Shown: positions 25,089 through 34,190, counted from the first letter of the stretch. The stretch: DNA of 64,000 nt from DAISKN01 sp963716925 (GCA_963716925.1 CAVQUX010000010.1:1-64000); one strand, 5' to 3'. Notes: generated from the letters alone by a model not told the origin. Numbers and translations are program-made.

Positions 25089-26768
25089 TTAGGTTTTGTC
25101 CTTTACGAGCTGGCGGGCATGCTGGCGCGCGCTCTCCGTCACGACGGCCCCCGCGAGCATCCGGGCGATCTCGTCGACTCTGGACTCCGGGTCGAGCCGC
25201 GCGATGCGGGTCTCGGTCCTTCCTTCGCGCTCTATCTTATCAATTCGGAAGTGGGCGGGGGCGAAGCTCGCGATCTGGGGAAGGTGGGTGACACAGAGGA
25301 CCTGGTGAACCCGGGCAAGCTCCTTGAGCTTCTCGCCCACCGCATCGGCGACCCGGCCTCCGATGCCCGCGTCCACCTCGTCGAAGACCAGGGTCTTCCC
25401 GCGCTCGCCTTTCGCCGAGACCGCCTTCAGCCCGAGGACGAAGCGCGCGAGCTCGCCTCCGGACGCCGTCCGCGCGAGAGGCCGCGGGTCCTCCCCCGGG
25501 TTCGCGGTGAAGAGGAGCTCCGCGGAATCGAGCCCGCTCTCGCGCCAGGCCGACGGGTCGGAGTCCTCCGCGGTCGTGAGCTCCAGCCGGAAGCGGGCCT
25601 TCTCGAGAGCGAGGTCCTTGAGCTCCCTGGCGACGAGCTTTTCGAGTCGCCTGGCCGCCTGCCCTCTCCTGGTCGAGAGGCCGTTCGCGATCGCGCGGTA
25701 TCGCGCGCGGGCGGACTCGAGGAGCTTCAGGAGCTCGGAGACCCGCTCTTCGGACCCCTCGAGCTCGAGGAGCTCCTGGCGCGCCCGGTCTCGCAGAGCC
25801 AGAACCTCGGAAAGACTTCCTCCATGTCTCTTCTTCAGCCGTTCCAGGTGGGCAAGGCGGCTTTCGAGCTCGTCCATCCGGCCCGGGGTAACGTCGATAC
25901 CCCGCGCGTAGTCGCGCGCGTGGAGCGCCAGATCCTGGAGCGGGCTCATGAGGGCCTCTTTGTCTCCGAGGTAAGCGAGCCAGCGCGGATCGATGCTCGC
26001 GAGCTCCGACACCCTCTTCCACGCGGATGCGAGCCTCGTGAGCGCGGAGTCCTCGTCTTCGTAGAGCGTTCGGAAGACCTCCTCCGATAGAGTCTTGAGC
26101 TTCTCCGCATGGCCCACGAGTCGGCGCTCGGCGAGCAGGTCTTCGTCCTCTCCCGGGCGCGGAGCCGCCTTCTGGATCTCGTCGAGGGCCTCCTCGATCT
26201 CGCGTTTTCTCTTCTCCCGCTCCTGCCCGCGGCGCTCCACTCTCGCGATCTCCGCTTCGAGGCGCCTCGTCTCGCGGAACGCTTCCCGGGCCTCGCGCCG
26301 ATCTTCCCTCGTTCCTCCGAAGCGGTCGAGAAGGTCGAGGCCGGCTTCGGCCCGGAGAAGAGAAGAGCTCTCGCCCTGTCCGTGGATATCCGCGAGGTAG
26401 GGGGAGATGTCGCGGAGGACCTGCCGGGAGGCCGCTACCCCGTTGACCGTGACCTTGCCCCTTCCGGAAGCCTGAAGCTCCCTGCGGATGACGATCTCGT
26501 CCTCGACCTCGACTCCGACTTCCCGGAGACGCCGGGCGAGAGAGCGCGGCATCGGCTGGACCTCGAACCCCGCCTCGACGACGGCGGAATCCGCCCCGCT
26601 GCGCACGAGGTCGGTCGAGGCGCGGGAGCCGAGGACCAGTCCCAGCGCATCGATGAGGATGGACTTTCCGGCCCCGGTCTCACCCGTCAGGAGGTTGAGC
26701 CCCGGCTCGAAGTCGACTTCGAGGCGATCGATGACCGCTACGTTCCGGATCCGCATCCATCGGAGCAC
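25089..26768 (-). CDS. recN: DNA repair ATPase RecN
   Basis: SMC-like repair protein. The GTG at 26768 with AGGTG in front is chosen because it gives the family's start (RIRNVAVIDRLEVDFEPGLN); a longer in-frame extension to 26816 is not conserved-looking. Walker A is GETGAGKS near residue 36, a central coiled coil of Arg/Glu-rich heptads spans about 150-370, the signature motif is TASGGELARFVLGLK, and Walker B is KTLVFDEVDAGIGG. RecN acts in recombinational repair of double-strand breaks. Heads the leftward run to miaB. Confidence 0.93.
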   Translation of the reverse strand: MLRWMRIRNVAVIDRLEVDFEPGLNLLTGETGAGKSILIDALGLVLGSRASTDLVRSGADSAVVEAGFEVQPMPRSLARRLREVGVEVEDEIVIRRELQASGRGKVTVNGVAASRQVLRDISPYLADIHGQGESSSLLRAEAGLDLLDRFGGTREDRREAREAFRETRRLEAEIARVERRGQEREKRKREIEEALDEIQKAAPRPGEDEDLLAERRLVGHAEKLKTLSEEVFRTLYEDEDSALTRLASAWKRVSELASIDPRWLAYLGDKEALMSPLQDLALHARDYARGIDVTPGRMDELESRLAHLERLKKRHGGSLSEVLALRDRARQELLELEGSEERVSELLKLLESARARYRAIANGLSTRRGQAARRLEKLVARELKDLALEKARFRLELTTAEDSDPSAWRESGLDSAELLFTANPGEDPRPLARTASGGELARFVLGLKAVSAKGERGKTLVFDEVDAGIGGRVADAVGEKLKELARVHQVLCVTHLPQIASFAPAHFRIDKIEREGRTETRIARLDPESRVDEIARMLAGAVVTESARQHARQLVKDKT

Positions 26769-26820
26769 GAAATCACCTATATCACAGCGGCTCGAAATCG
26801 ACGCCGATCGCGGCAATTCG

Positions 26821-26850
26821 TTGACAGTCTACAAACCCTCGTGGTAGCGT
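26821..26850 (+). promoter_or_regulatory. Possible sigma-70 promoter of the tol-pal operon
   Basis: A perfect -35 hexamer TTGACA at 26821-26826 lies in the gap between divergent recN and tolQ. An 18-bp spacer leads to TAGCGT (26845-26850), a weak -10. The position about 65 bp before tolQ is right, but the -10 match is poor. Confidence 0.4.
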
Positions 26851-26914
26851 GGCTCGCGGCGTACCGTATCTTGTAGAGAACAACTGAAACCGTTCAGAGG
26901 CGAGCGCTCGACTC

Positions 26915-27634
26915 TTGCAGACTATACCCTCGACCCCCATTGACGTTTCACCCGCTCTCAACCCCTTTCAAATCGTTCTCGACTCCGGGCCCATCGGGAT
27001 CGGGGTGCTCCTCATCCTGCTCGTGTTCTCCCTGGTCTCCTGGGCGATCATCTTCAGCAAGTGGACCATGCTGAGGCGCGCGGAGTCCCACTCGGACGCG
27101 TTTCTCGAGATCTTCCGCCGCAGCAAGAAATTCTCCGAGGTCCACGCGGTCTGCCATCAGCTGCGCACCAGCCCCCTCGTGGGGCTCTTCCTCTCGGGAT
27201 ACAACGAGCTCAACTATCAGCTCAAGGCCCGGGGCTCGAGCGAGGGAAGCGAAGGCGATTCCGCCCGCATCCACAACCTCGAGAGCGTCGCACGGGCGCT
27301 GGTGCGGGCCTCGAACATGGAGATGCTGAAGCTCGAGAGCCGGCTTCCGTTTCTCGCCACCACCGGGAGCGCCACTCCGTTCATCGGTCTGTTCGGAACG
27401 GTCTGGGGCATCATGAGCGCATTCCAGCGCATCGGTGTGACCCAGGCCGCGAACATCAGCGTCGTCGCCCCCGGCGTGAGCGAGGCTCTCATCGCGACCG
27501 CCGCCGGGCTCGCGGCGGCGATCCCCGCCGTCATCTTCTATAACTTCTTCGTCAACTGGGTGAAACGGCTGTCGACCCAGATGGACGATTTCTCGCTCGA
27601 GTACCTGAACATCATCGAGCGGAATTTTACGTAG
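26915..27634 (+). CDS. tolQ: Tol-Pal proton channel subunit TolQ
   Basis: A 239-residue ExbB/TolQ-type inner-membrane protein with three membrane segments: GIGVLLILLVFSLVSWAIIF near residue 27, a second about TGSATPFIGLFGTVWGIMSA and a third about SEALIATAAGLAAAIPAVIF. With TolR it forms the proton channel that energises TolA. The start is TTG at 26915; no in-frame ATG lies before the first membrane helix. It is the first gene of the tolQ-tolR-tolA-tolB-pal-cpoB run, which decides for TolQ over ExbB. Confidence 0.9.
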   Translation: MQTIPSTPIDVSPALNPFQIVLDSGPIGIGVLLILLVFSLVSWAIIFSKWTMLRRAESHSDAFLEIFRRSKKFSEVHAVCHQLRTSPLVGLFLSGYNELNYQLKARGSSEGSEGDSARIHNLESVARALVRASNMEMLKLESRLPFLATTGSATPFIGLFGTVWGIMSAFQRIGVTQAANISVVAPGVSEALIATAAGLAAAIPAVIFYNFFVNWVKRLSTQMDDFSLEYLNIIERNFT

Positions 27635-27645
27635 CCGGGCGAAGT

Positions 27646-28140
27646 ATGGGAGGCGGCGTTTCCGGAGGGGGCTCGGGGGGCCGGGTCTCCCGCGGCACGT
27701 CGGCGACCGCCATGCTCCTCTCCCGCAGATCGACGGGCGCGAACCAGACGCTCTCGGAGATCAACGTGACGCCGTTCGTCGACGTGGTGCTGGTGCTGCT
27801 CATCATCTTCATGGTCACCGCTCCCATGCTCATCCGGTCCATGGACGTGAGCCTCCCTTCGGCCACCATGCGGCGGGACCAGGCGGAGGAGCGGACGATC
27901 GTCACCCTCGATGCCCAGGGCCGGACGTTCATCGACGACCGCGCGGTCAATATCGAGCTCCTCGAAGAGCAGATGAAGATGAGAGTCGAGGTCGAGGGGC
28001 TGAGACTCGCCTACCTGAAGGCCGACGAAAGGCTACAATACAAGCAGATCATTCGAGTGATGGATCTGCTGAAGCGGGCGGGCGTCGACAACGTCGGTCT
28101 CGTCTACGTCTACCCCGAGGAGAAGAAGGACGGGTCATGA
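27646..28140 (+). CDS. tolR: Tol-Pal proton channel subunit TolR
   Basis: A 164-residue ExbD/TolR protein: Gly/Ser-rich cytoplasmic start, then EINVTPFVDVVLVLLIIFMV, the single membrane helix with the proton-carrying Asp, then a periplasmic domain (VTLDAQGRTFIDDRAVN). The end overlaps the next gene by 4 bp (ATGA). Partner of TolQ in coupling proton flow to the outer-membrane Pal system. Length is slightly above that of E. coli TolR. Confidence 0.92.
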   Translation: MGGGVSGGGSGGRVSRGTSATAMLLSRRSTGANQTLSEINVTPFVDVVLVLLIIFMVTAPMLIRSMDVSLPSATMRRDQAEERTIVTLDAQGRTFIDDRAVNIELLEEQMKMRVEVEGLRLAYLKADERLQYKQIIRVMDLLKRAGVDNVGLVYVYPEEKKDGS

Positions 28141-28889
28141 GGGTCGCGCGGGCGGAGCAGGATCGCTTCCGGCAGATGCTTCCGTGGTCCTTCGCGCTCC
28201 ACGCCCTCCTGGTTTCCGCAGTGAGCATGGCGGCGGCTCTGAAACCGCGTGCGAACCTCCTTCCACAGCCGGACGCGGTCTTCATGAACGTGAGCCTCGG
28301 CCAATCGGGACCCCAATCGTCCGGCGCCGGAGGCGGTGCGGTACAGAGCCCTCCGAAGCCGACTCCCGAGCCGCCTCCTCCTCCCGAAAAAAAGGAACCG
28401 ACGGTCGTTCGACCCACCAAAGAGGTTCGCGACGAGATCCCTCTCCCCGACGCGAAGGTGCGGAAGAACACCCCCGAGCCGAAAGCCGACTCGGGACTCC
28501 GCGGCGCCGATGCCGCGAGCGCCGACTCCGCTCAGCTCGCGGGCGCGCCCGCCCTCCCGGGTCTCGGGCTCGGCGGCGCCGCCGGCGGGTCGCCCTTCGA
28601 CCAGGATTTCGAGTACGCGTACTACGTGCAGCAGATGCTCACCCGGATCCACCAGCGATGGCAGCGCACCGCCGTTAGAGGCACGGCGGTCGTCGTGGTG
28701 CGCTTCACCATCGCTCGGGACGGGAGAGTCCTCGATGCCTCGATCGAGACCCCGAGCGGAGTATCCATCCTCGATCGCGGAGCGCTCCGGGCGGTGATGC
28801 TCGCCGACCCGATGCCGCCCCTACCCAACTCGTATCCGCGGGATCAGGTGGGGGTCCACCTGCGGTTCACCTATACGGACCAACTCTGA
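28137..28889 (+). CDS. TolA/TonB-type energy transducer
   Basis: A 250-residue protein with one N-terminal membrane helix (PWSFALHALLVSAVSMAAAL), a Pro/Lys/Glu-rich linker (KPTPEPPPPPEKKEP) and a C-terminal TonB-like domain (RIHQRWQRTAVRGTAVVVVR, then DGRVLDASIETPSG). It sits exactly where tolA sits in Tol operons, so TolA function is likely, although the C-terminal domain looks more like TonB, as is usual outside Proteobacteria. It might also serve the TonB-dependent receptor encoded elsewhere in the window. Confidence 0.85.
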   Translation: MRVARAEQDRFRQMLPWSFALHALLVSAVSMAAALKPRANLLPQPDAVFMNVSLGQSGPQSSGAGGGAVQSPPKPTPEPPPPPEKKEPTVVRPTKEVRDEIPLPDAKVRKNTPEPKADSGLRGADAASADSAQLAGAPALPGLGLGGAAGGSPFDQDFEYAYYVQQMLTRIHQRWQRTAVRGTAVVVVRFTIARDGRVLDASIETPSGVSILDRGALRAVMLADPMPPLPNSYPRDQVGVHLRFTYTDQL

Positions 28890-28901
28890 AAAAGGACAGC
28901 G

Positions 28902-30279
28902 ATGAGACATGTGATGAGAGCTCTGCTGGTGATGGGCGGCGTCCTCGGCGCGCTCGGGGTCCTTCAGGATCGAATCTACTCCGCCGGCGCCATCCAGGAG
29001 GAGAACCTGCAGCAGCAGCCGACGACTGGTGACTGGTACGTCAACATCGCGCGTCCGGGGCGTCCGGTCACCATGGCGATTCCGGATTTCGAGATCGGGA
29101 CGTCGGACGCGGCGGATGCGGGAAAGACCCTCTCCGAGGTCGTGTGGAACGACATGGAGTTCGCTTCGATCTACCGCCTCGTTCCCAAGAGGCTCTACAG
29201 CATCGCCGGCAATCCCGCGGACGCGAAGAAGATCGACTTCTACCAGTGGGAGTCGATCGGCGCCGACATCCTGATCCGCGCGGTGAGCGAAGTGCAGCGC
29301 GACCGGCTCGTGACCGAGGTCCGGATCTACGCGGTGCTCGCGCAGGAAATGGTTTTCGGCAAGCGCTACGACGGGCCGCTCACCGCCGCCCGCCGCATGG
29401 CCCACCGGATCGCGGACGACATCCTGCTCCAGGCGGGAAACTACCGCGGGATCAACCAGACGAAGCTCGCGTTCGCGAGCGACCGAAGGGGCGAGCAGAG
29501 CAAAGAGATCTACCTCATGGACTACGACGGCTTCGATCAGAAGCCTCTCACCGCGAACAAGTCACTTGAACCTCACGCCCACCTGGTCGCCGGACGGCCG
29601 CGCCCTCGCGTACATCTCCTACCGGACCGGGCAGCCGTGCCTCTACCGCGCGTTCATCTACGAGGGCCGGGGAGACACCATCGTTTCCGGTGCGGGGATG
29701 ACGTTCTCCCCCGCCTGGTCTCCGGATGGAAAGAGCATCGCCTTCACCTCGACCCGGGACGGGAACTCCGAGATCTACGTCTCGAACGCCGACGGGACCG
29801 ACATGAGACGGCTCACGCATCATGCGTCCATCGATACGTCGCCCACCTGGTCGCCCACCGGGCGCGAGATCGCGTTCACCTCGGACCGCACCGGGGCACC
29901 TCAAATCTACGCGATGGATACCGAGGGGCTGAACCTCCGCCGCATTTCCTTCGAGGGGAGCTACAACGACTCCGCGAGCTGGTCCCCATCCCGCGAGTAC
30001 AGCGAGATTTCGTATGCCTCCCGGATCGAGCGTGGGCCGTTCGATATCGTGGTCTACGACTTCCAGACGAAGCAGACCCGGCAGCTCACGACGGGCCGGG
30101 GGAGCAACGAGAGCGCCGACTGGTCTCCGAACGGCCTCCACATGGTCTTCACCTCGACCCGCAGCGGCACCAGCCAGATATTCTCGATGAACCGCGACGG
30201 ATCGAATCAGAGGCAGCTCACCCGGGAGGGCAACAACACCACGCCGCAGTGGGGTCCGATGCCGGGCCAGGACTCATGA
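28902..30279 (+). CDS. tolB: Tol-Pal beta-propeller protein TolB, frameshifted
   Basis: Periplasmic TolB: signal peptide, N-terminal alpha/beta domain (PVTMAIPDFEIGTSDAAD, then WESIGADILIRAVSEVQ) and a beta-propeller of WSPDG repeats (LTPTWSPDGRALAYIS, FSPAWSPDGKSIAFTS, TSPTWSPTGREIAFTS, and others). The N-terminal part and the propeller are in different frames; they meet near 29565, where a one-base deletion in CACTTGAACCTCACG restores the joint. TolB binds Pal and TolA. Ends 26 bp before pal. A single indel in an otherwise perfect gene suggests sequence error. Confidence 0.9.
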
Positions 30280-30305
30280 GCAACCGAATCTCCAAAGGAG
30301 AGAGC

Positions 30306-30905
30306 ATGCGTTGGATTTCCAGGATTTCGTGGTTGTCGCTGGTGAGCCTTTTGAGTTTGTCCCTCGGCTGCGGGGGCAAGAACGAGAGAGCTCCGGCGAC
30401 GACGACGGGAGGGCCTTCGAACGTTCCGCGCGCGACCACCACCGTGCCTCCGCGTCCGACGACCGTCGCCGAGGGGCCGGACACGAGAGAGAGCGAGGAC
30501 GACAGCCTCCGATCGGTCTCGGATCCCGATAACATCTTCGGCAGAACCATCGACGAGATCAACGCCGACTCCCCTCTCCGGGACGTGCCCTTCGACTTCG
30601 ACAGCGCCGTGCTCCTGGACTCCGCCAGGCCGATCCTCGACCGAACGGCGGAGTGGCTTCGGTCCTACCCCACGGTCACGCTCCTCGTCGAGGGCCATTG
30701 CGACGAACGGGGCACGGTGGAGTACAACCTCGCTCTCGGGGAGCGGCGGGCGATGGCGGCCTTCAACTACCTGGTGAGCATGGGCATTCCCGCGAGCCGA
30801 TTCAAGACCATCAGCTACGGGAAGGAGTTCCCGCTCGATCCCGGCCATACCGAGGAAGCCTGGGCGCGCAATCGACGGGCTCATTTCGAGGTAACCTCCA
30901 AGTAG
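30306..30905 (+). CDS. pal: Peptidoglycan-associated lipoprotein
   Basis: The ATG at 30306 follows AAAGGAG (30294-30300). A lipoprotein signal ends in the lipobox LSLGC, and after a Thr/Pro-rich linker comes the OmpA-like peptidoglycan-binding domain: DVPFDFDSAVL, LLVEGHCDERGTVEYNLALG, and AWARNRRAHFEV. It anchors the outer membrane to the cell wall and interacts with TolB encoded just upstream. Length 199 residues, normal. Confidence 0.93.
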   Translation: MRWISRISWLSLVSLLSLSLGCGGKNERAPATTTGGPSNVPRATTTVPPRPTTVAEGPDTRESEDDSLRSVSDPDNIFGRTIDEINADSPLRDVPFDFDSAVLLDSARPILDRTAEWLRSYPTVTLLVEGHCDERGTVEYNLALGERRAMAAFNYLVSMGIPASRFKTISYGKEFPLDPGHTEEAWARNRRAHFEVTSK

Positions 30906-30921
30906 AGGAAAGGAGGACGGC

Positions 30922-31785
30922 GTGAAGCAGAAGACTCTCCGGGCGTCTCTGGCGCTCGCCCTCGCGGTCGCGGCTTCCGGAGGGACCGCGGAGGCGGGCC
31001 AGAAGAAAGAAGACATCATCCTCACGCAGCTCCGGCAGATTCAGGAGCAGCTCGCGGAGCTCCAGACCTCTCAGGCCGCTCTCAAGTCGGCGGTCGACGC
31101 CCTGAGCGCGGGAGCGACCGAACAGCAGGACTCGATCCGGAAGACGTTCGCCGATTCCAGGATAGCGATCGAAAGGGTCCAGCAGGACATGTCCATTGTT
31201 TCGGAGCGGATCGACGAGACGAACTCCAGACTCGCCGGCCTCCGGGAAGACCTGGTCACGTTGCGCCAGAGTCGCGAGCCGGTCGTCATCCCGCCGACCG
31301 AGCCGGTACCGGCCGAGCCCGGGGCCACGGCCGGCCAGGCGCCCGCGGTCGAGGCCCCCGCGCCGGCGCCGCCGGTGGTCGCCTCCGGCCCGAGCGTCAT
31401 CGACATCTACAACGAGGCGAGAAACGACTATACCCAGGGGCGCTTTCCCCTCGCGATCTCGGGCTTCAAGGACGTCCTCGAGCTCGACAAGAGGGGCGAC
31501 CTCGCCGATAACGCTCATTACTGGATGGGCGAGAGCTACCTGGCGCAGCGCCAGCACGATCTGGCCCTGGGAGAGTTCGACAAGATCATCCGGGACTACC
31601 CCCAGAGCAACAAGCGCCCCGACGCCTACCTGAAGAAGGCGATGACCCTCGAGGAGATGGGGCGCCGCTCGGAGGCGAACGTGATGTACGAGCTGGTGAT
31701 CGAGCAGTTCCCCCGGACCGCCCAGGAACGGGTCGCCCGGAGGAAGCTCGAGGATCTGATGCGGACCGTGCCGCGCCAGCCCTGA
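30922..31785 (+). CDS. cpoB: Tol-Pal system protein CpoB/YbgF
   Basis: A 287-residue periplasmic protein: GTG start at 30922 behind AAAGGAGG, signal peptide (LALALAVAASGGTAEA), an N-terminal coiled coil (LRQIQEQLAELQTSQ and on to about residue 115), a Pro/Ala-rich linker and C-terminal TPR repeats (YTQGRFPLAISGFKDVLELD, NAHYWMGESYLAQRQHDLA, and others). CpoB coordinates peptidoglycan synthesis with outer-membrane constriction. It closes the tol-pal run. Confidence 0.9.
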   Translation: MKQKTLRASLALALAVAASGGTAEAGQKKEDIILTQLRQIQEQLAELQTSQAALKSAVDALSAGATEQQDSIRKTFADSRIAIERVQQDMSIVSERIDETNSRLAGLREDLVTLRQSREPVVIPPTEPVPAEPGATAGQAPAVEAPAPAPPVVASGPSVIDIYNEARNDYTQGRFPLAISGFKDVLELDKRGDLADNAHYWMGESYLAQRQHDLALGEFDKIIRDYPQSNKRPDAYLKKAMTLEEMGRRSEANVMYELVIEQFPRTAQERVARRKLEDLMRTVPRQP

Positions 31786-31844
31786 ACCGGGGCGGAGGTC
31801 CCTTCGAGTTTTTTTCGTCATAAGTACCCAGGAGGAGCAAATTC

Positions 31845-32279
31845 ATGAGAGGCGTGAACAAAGTAATTCTGGTCGGGAACCTGGGAAGGGATCCGGAGGT
31901 TCGCTATACCAAGGACGGAACGGCGGTCGCCAACCTGAACTTGGCGACGACGGAGACCTGGAACGACGGGAGCGGCCAGCGCCAGGAGCGCACCGAATGG
32001 CACAAGGTGGTCGCCTGGGGGAAGCTCGCGGAGATCGCCAAGGAGTATCTGGGCAAGGGAAAGCAGGTCTACATCGAGGGCCGGCTGCAGACGCGCTCCT
32101 GGGAGGACAAGGAAGGCGTCAAGCGGTACACGACGGAGATCAAAGCCGACCAGATGGTGATGCTCGGAGGCCGCGGAGGAGACGGGACGTCCCGCGATTC
32201 GGGGCCGCCGCCCCCGGAAGCCTCCGACTTCGGACGTCCGGAATCGTTCCAGGCTACCGAGGACGACGTCCCCTTCTAG
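31845..32279 (+). CDS. ssb: Single-stranded DNA-binding protein
   Basis: A 144-residue SSB. The OB fold starts VNKVILVGNLGRDPEVRY, followed by EWHKVVAWGKLAEIA and VYIEGRLQTRSW. A Gly/Pro-rich linker leads to the acidic tip EDDVPF, which binds repair and replication proteins. The ATG at 31845 follows AGGAGG. A GC hairpin follows at 32290-32311. Confidence 0.95.
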   Translation: MRGVNKVILVGNLGRDPEVRYTKDGTAVANLNLATTETWNDGSGQRQERTEWHKVVAWGKLAEIAKEYLGKGKQVYIEGRLQTRSWEDKEGVKRYTTEIKADQMVMLGGRGGDGTSRDSGPPPPEASDFGRPESFQATEDDVPF

Positions 32280-32289
32280 TGCATCAGTG

Positions 32290-32311
32290 CCGCGGGGCCC
32301 CACCCCCGCGG
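32290..32311. terminator. GC hairpin between convergent ssb and DUF4287 genes
   Basis: CCGCGGGG (32290-32297) pairs with CCCCGCGG (32304-32311) around a short C-rich loop. No T-run follows on either strand, so it may be a transcript-end stabiliser rather than a full intrinsic terminator. Confidence 0.5.
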
Positions 32312-32394
32312 CCGAAGATGTCGGCGGCCCATTCGGGCCGGGCTCGCTCCGCTCGCGCAGGGTGCGGATGCATCGTTCGGCACCCTGCTGACCG

Positions 32395-33051
32395 CTACGC
32401 GGTTCCCAGAAGCGCGGAGAGACCGTCGAGGCGCTCGCCCCAGTAGGTCTTCGCCTTCGCGGCCTGCGCCCTGGTTCCGAGCTTGCGGTGTTGAATCGCG
32501 ACCTGGCTCTTGTCGGGACCCTTCGGCACGAAGTAGATCTCGACCGAGGTTCCGTCCTCCCAGGTGACGCGAAGCGACTTCTGCGCCACCGTCGTACGCA
32601 CGATCCACTTCACGCCGGGAAGCCATTTCTCCCGCGTCCGGGCCGCGGTGAACGCTCGAAAGAGAGTCGGGAGCGGAACCCGGAGGGTCTTGCTCTTGCT
32701 CGCTTCGTACTCTCCGCTTCGTCTCTGCCCGATCTCCCTCAGGCCGCGGATGCGCTCGTATCCGACCGTCACCATTTGCGCCCACCATCCGGGAACGCCG
32801 TGCTCTTCGTTCAAGTACGCGGCGATGTCCCGGTGGATCATCGATCGCGCTCCTCGAGCGTCGAGCAGGCGAACCCATTCTCCCCAGGTGCGACCGGTCT
32901 TCGCGATCACCACCTGGTCGCTCATCCCCGCGCGCTCGGCGAAGTCCTGCTTGCTCTTCTTGACGAGCTCGGCCCGCGCGGCGGTATAGGACTCCCCCGT
33001 CTTCTTCATCCGGGAACGAGCGAGGCGTTTGAGGTCTTTGTTCTTCGGCAT
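32395..33051 (-). CDS. DUF4287 plus SRPBCC (AHSA1-like) protein
   Basis: A 218-residue protein. The N-terminal part is a basic helical segment, then a DUF4287-like stretch (TGRTWGEWVRLLDARG, then HRDIAAYLNEEHGVPGWW). The C-terminal half has an AHSA1/SRPBCC ligand-binding pattern (VPLPTLFRAFTAARTREKW, then WIVRTTV...LRVTWEDGTSVEIYF). Such fusions are widespread but uncharacterised. It stands alone on the minus strand, convergent with ssb. ATG at 33051 preferred over the GTG immediately before it. Confidence 0.75.
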   Translation of the reverse strand: MPKNKDLKRLARSRMKKTGESYTAARAELVKKSKQDFAERAGMSDQVVIAKTGRTWGEWVRLLDARGARSMIHRDIAAYLNEEHGVPGWWAQMVTVGYERIRGLREIGQRRSGEYEASKSKTLRVPLPTLFRAFTAARTREKWLPGVKWIVRTTVAQKSLRVTWEDGTSVEIYFVPKGPDKSQVAIQHRKLGTRAQAAKAKTYWGERLDGLSALLGTA

Positions 33052-33280
33052 CACGAACTCCTTCGTTGAAAGTCCCCGGGCGACCGCTCCCCAGCAGCGA
33101 AGCCCGGTGACACGAAGGCCTCGTGATTACCGATTCGGGAATATGCTTCCCTTTGCCTCACGAAGGCCCCCGCCGGGGGAGGGCCGAAGAGGTTGGGCGA
33201 GAATCACCGCCGCGCCTAGATTGCCGCACGGCGCCCCGCCCCGTCAAGCATTCGGCCGCGGGGCCCGGAGACAAGACGGC

Positions 33281-33302
33281 GGGGCCCGGAGGGCCCCTTT
33301 TT
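33281..33302 (+). terminator. Strong intrinsic terminator
   Basis: GGGGCCC (33281-33287), loop GGA, GGGCCCC (33291-33297), then TTTTT (33298-33302): a textbook rho-independent terminator for rightward transcription, with no rightward gene immediately upstream. Confidence 0.8.
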
Positions 33303-33310
33303 AAAGTCAA

Positions 33311-33350
33311 GAGCGGTGTGAGGCTACGGAGAAGAAGCCCCACACCGCTC
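33311..33350. other. Long inverted repeat after the terminator
   Basis: GAGCGGTGTG (33311-33320) and CACACCGCTC (33341-33350) are perfect complements, with an inner GGCT/AGCC pair extending the stem. It begins 8 bp after the T-run of the terminator. It could be an RNA structure, a protein-binding site or a second terminator without a T-run. Confidence 0.55.
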
Positions 33351-33506
33351 GCTCGGACCGGCCTCATTGCCGGCCGAGCGGCAACTGTAGCCATTCCGCA
33401 GCCTCGGGTCTGTTAGCCAGATCATGCCGATTCCCTCCCCGGGAAAGCTTCGGTACAATGGTCTGGTCCCCACAAAATCCGGCGAAAACGAGATCGGAAC
33501 CCGTCT

Positions 33507-34190
33507 ATGGAAACGACCCGACCCGCTCATCTGCGCCCTCGGCCGAACCCGCGGCCGGCCCCGCCCCGCTCCCGCCCGACGCCCTGGGTCTGGATTCTGG
33601 TCCTGATCCCCGTGGGGATCGCGGCCTCGGTCGGCGCGGTCATCGGCCTCGGCGCCCTCTTCAACCTGACCGCGACCAACGTCGCGCTCGCGGACGGGGA
33701 ACGGGAGCTCGTGGTCGATATTTCCCACCTGAAGGGCTGGATGGAGGGCTACACCCCGAGCCCCTCCGGAGAGACCGTTCAGAAGACCCGGTACATCGAC
33801 GACTCTTTCGAGATCGAGTACGTGTACGACCTTCCCGAAGACGAGGAGGCGCCCTATCTCTCCTACAGCGTGACCTTCGAGCCGAACGTGAGCGACGCGA
33901 ACACCACCTACGTCTCCCTCTGGGGAGGAACGAAAGTCGCGTTCTACGTCTTCGGCGAAGTGAAGGTCGACGTGCAGGAGAAGAACGAGCTCTTCCACTG
34001 GGGCGACGAGTCCCGTTTCGGGCTTCTCCTCGCGGACGGCCGGCCGTTTGGAAACGTCTTCGTGGCGAGGAAGGAAAAGCGCGTCGTCTACCTGCTGGTC
34101 TCGGGGATCTACTTCGACGACACCGAGAGCTTCTCGGAGTTTCTCGGTCCCTATCTCGAGAGGCTGGACGCGTTTCCCGCCGGGGGCTGA
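33507..34190 (+). CDS. Membrane-anchored protein of unknown function
   Basis: A 227-residue protein with a Pro/Arg-rich cytoplasmic tail, one membrane helix (PWVWILVLIPVGIAASVGAV) and an outer domain of about 160 residues rich in aromatic and acidic positions (IDDSFEIEYVYDLPEDEEAP, WGGTKVAFYVFGEVKV). The end overlaps the convergent deacetylase gene by 40 bp. No family recognised. The helix and basic N-terminus predict an N-in orientation. Confidence 0.7.
   Translation: METTRPAHLRPRPNPRPAPPRSRPTPWVWILVLIPVGIAASVGAVIGLGALFNLTATNVALADGERELVVDISHLKGWMEGYTPSPSGETVQKTRYIDDSFEIEYVYDLPEDEEAPYLSYSVTFEPNVSDANTTYVSLWGGTKVAFYVFGEVKVDVQEKNELFHWGDESRFGLLLADGRPFGNVFVARKEKRVVYLLVSGIYFDDTESFSEFLGPYLERLDAFPAGG

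Larger units (their letters stand above)
33052..33506. other. Gene-free region with hairpins, possible small RNA
   Basis: About 450 bp without a convincing protein gene. Its right part holds a strong rightward intrinsic terminator (33281-33302) and a second long hairpin (33311-33350). Since the nearest rightward gene (ssb) ends a kilobase earlier beyond a leftward gene, something must be transcribed rightward within 33050-33280, or the terminator guards against antisense reading. I compared it by eye with tmRNA, RNase P, SRP and 6S landmarks and found none. Confidence 0.45.

Noticed and set aside
28902..30279. Programmed ribosomal frameshift in tolB
   Set aside because: The joint near 29565 has no slippery sequence such as A AAA AAG and no reason in family knowledge; a single sequencing or replication indel is simpler.
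33052..33302. Known structural RNA (tmRNA, RNase P RNA, SRP RNA, 6S RNA)
   Set aside because: None of the conserved core sequences of these RNAs could be read on either strand.
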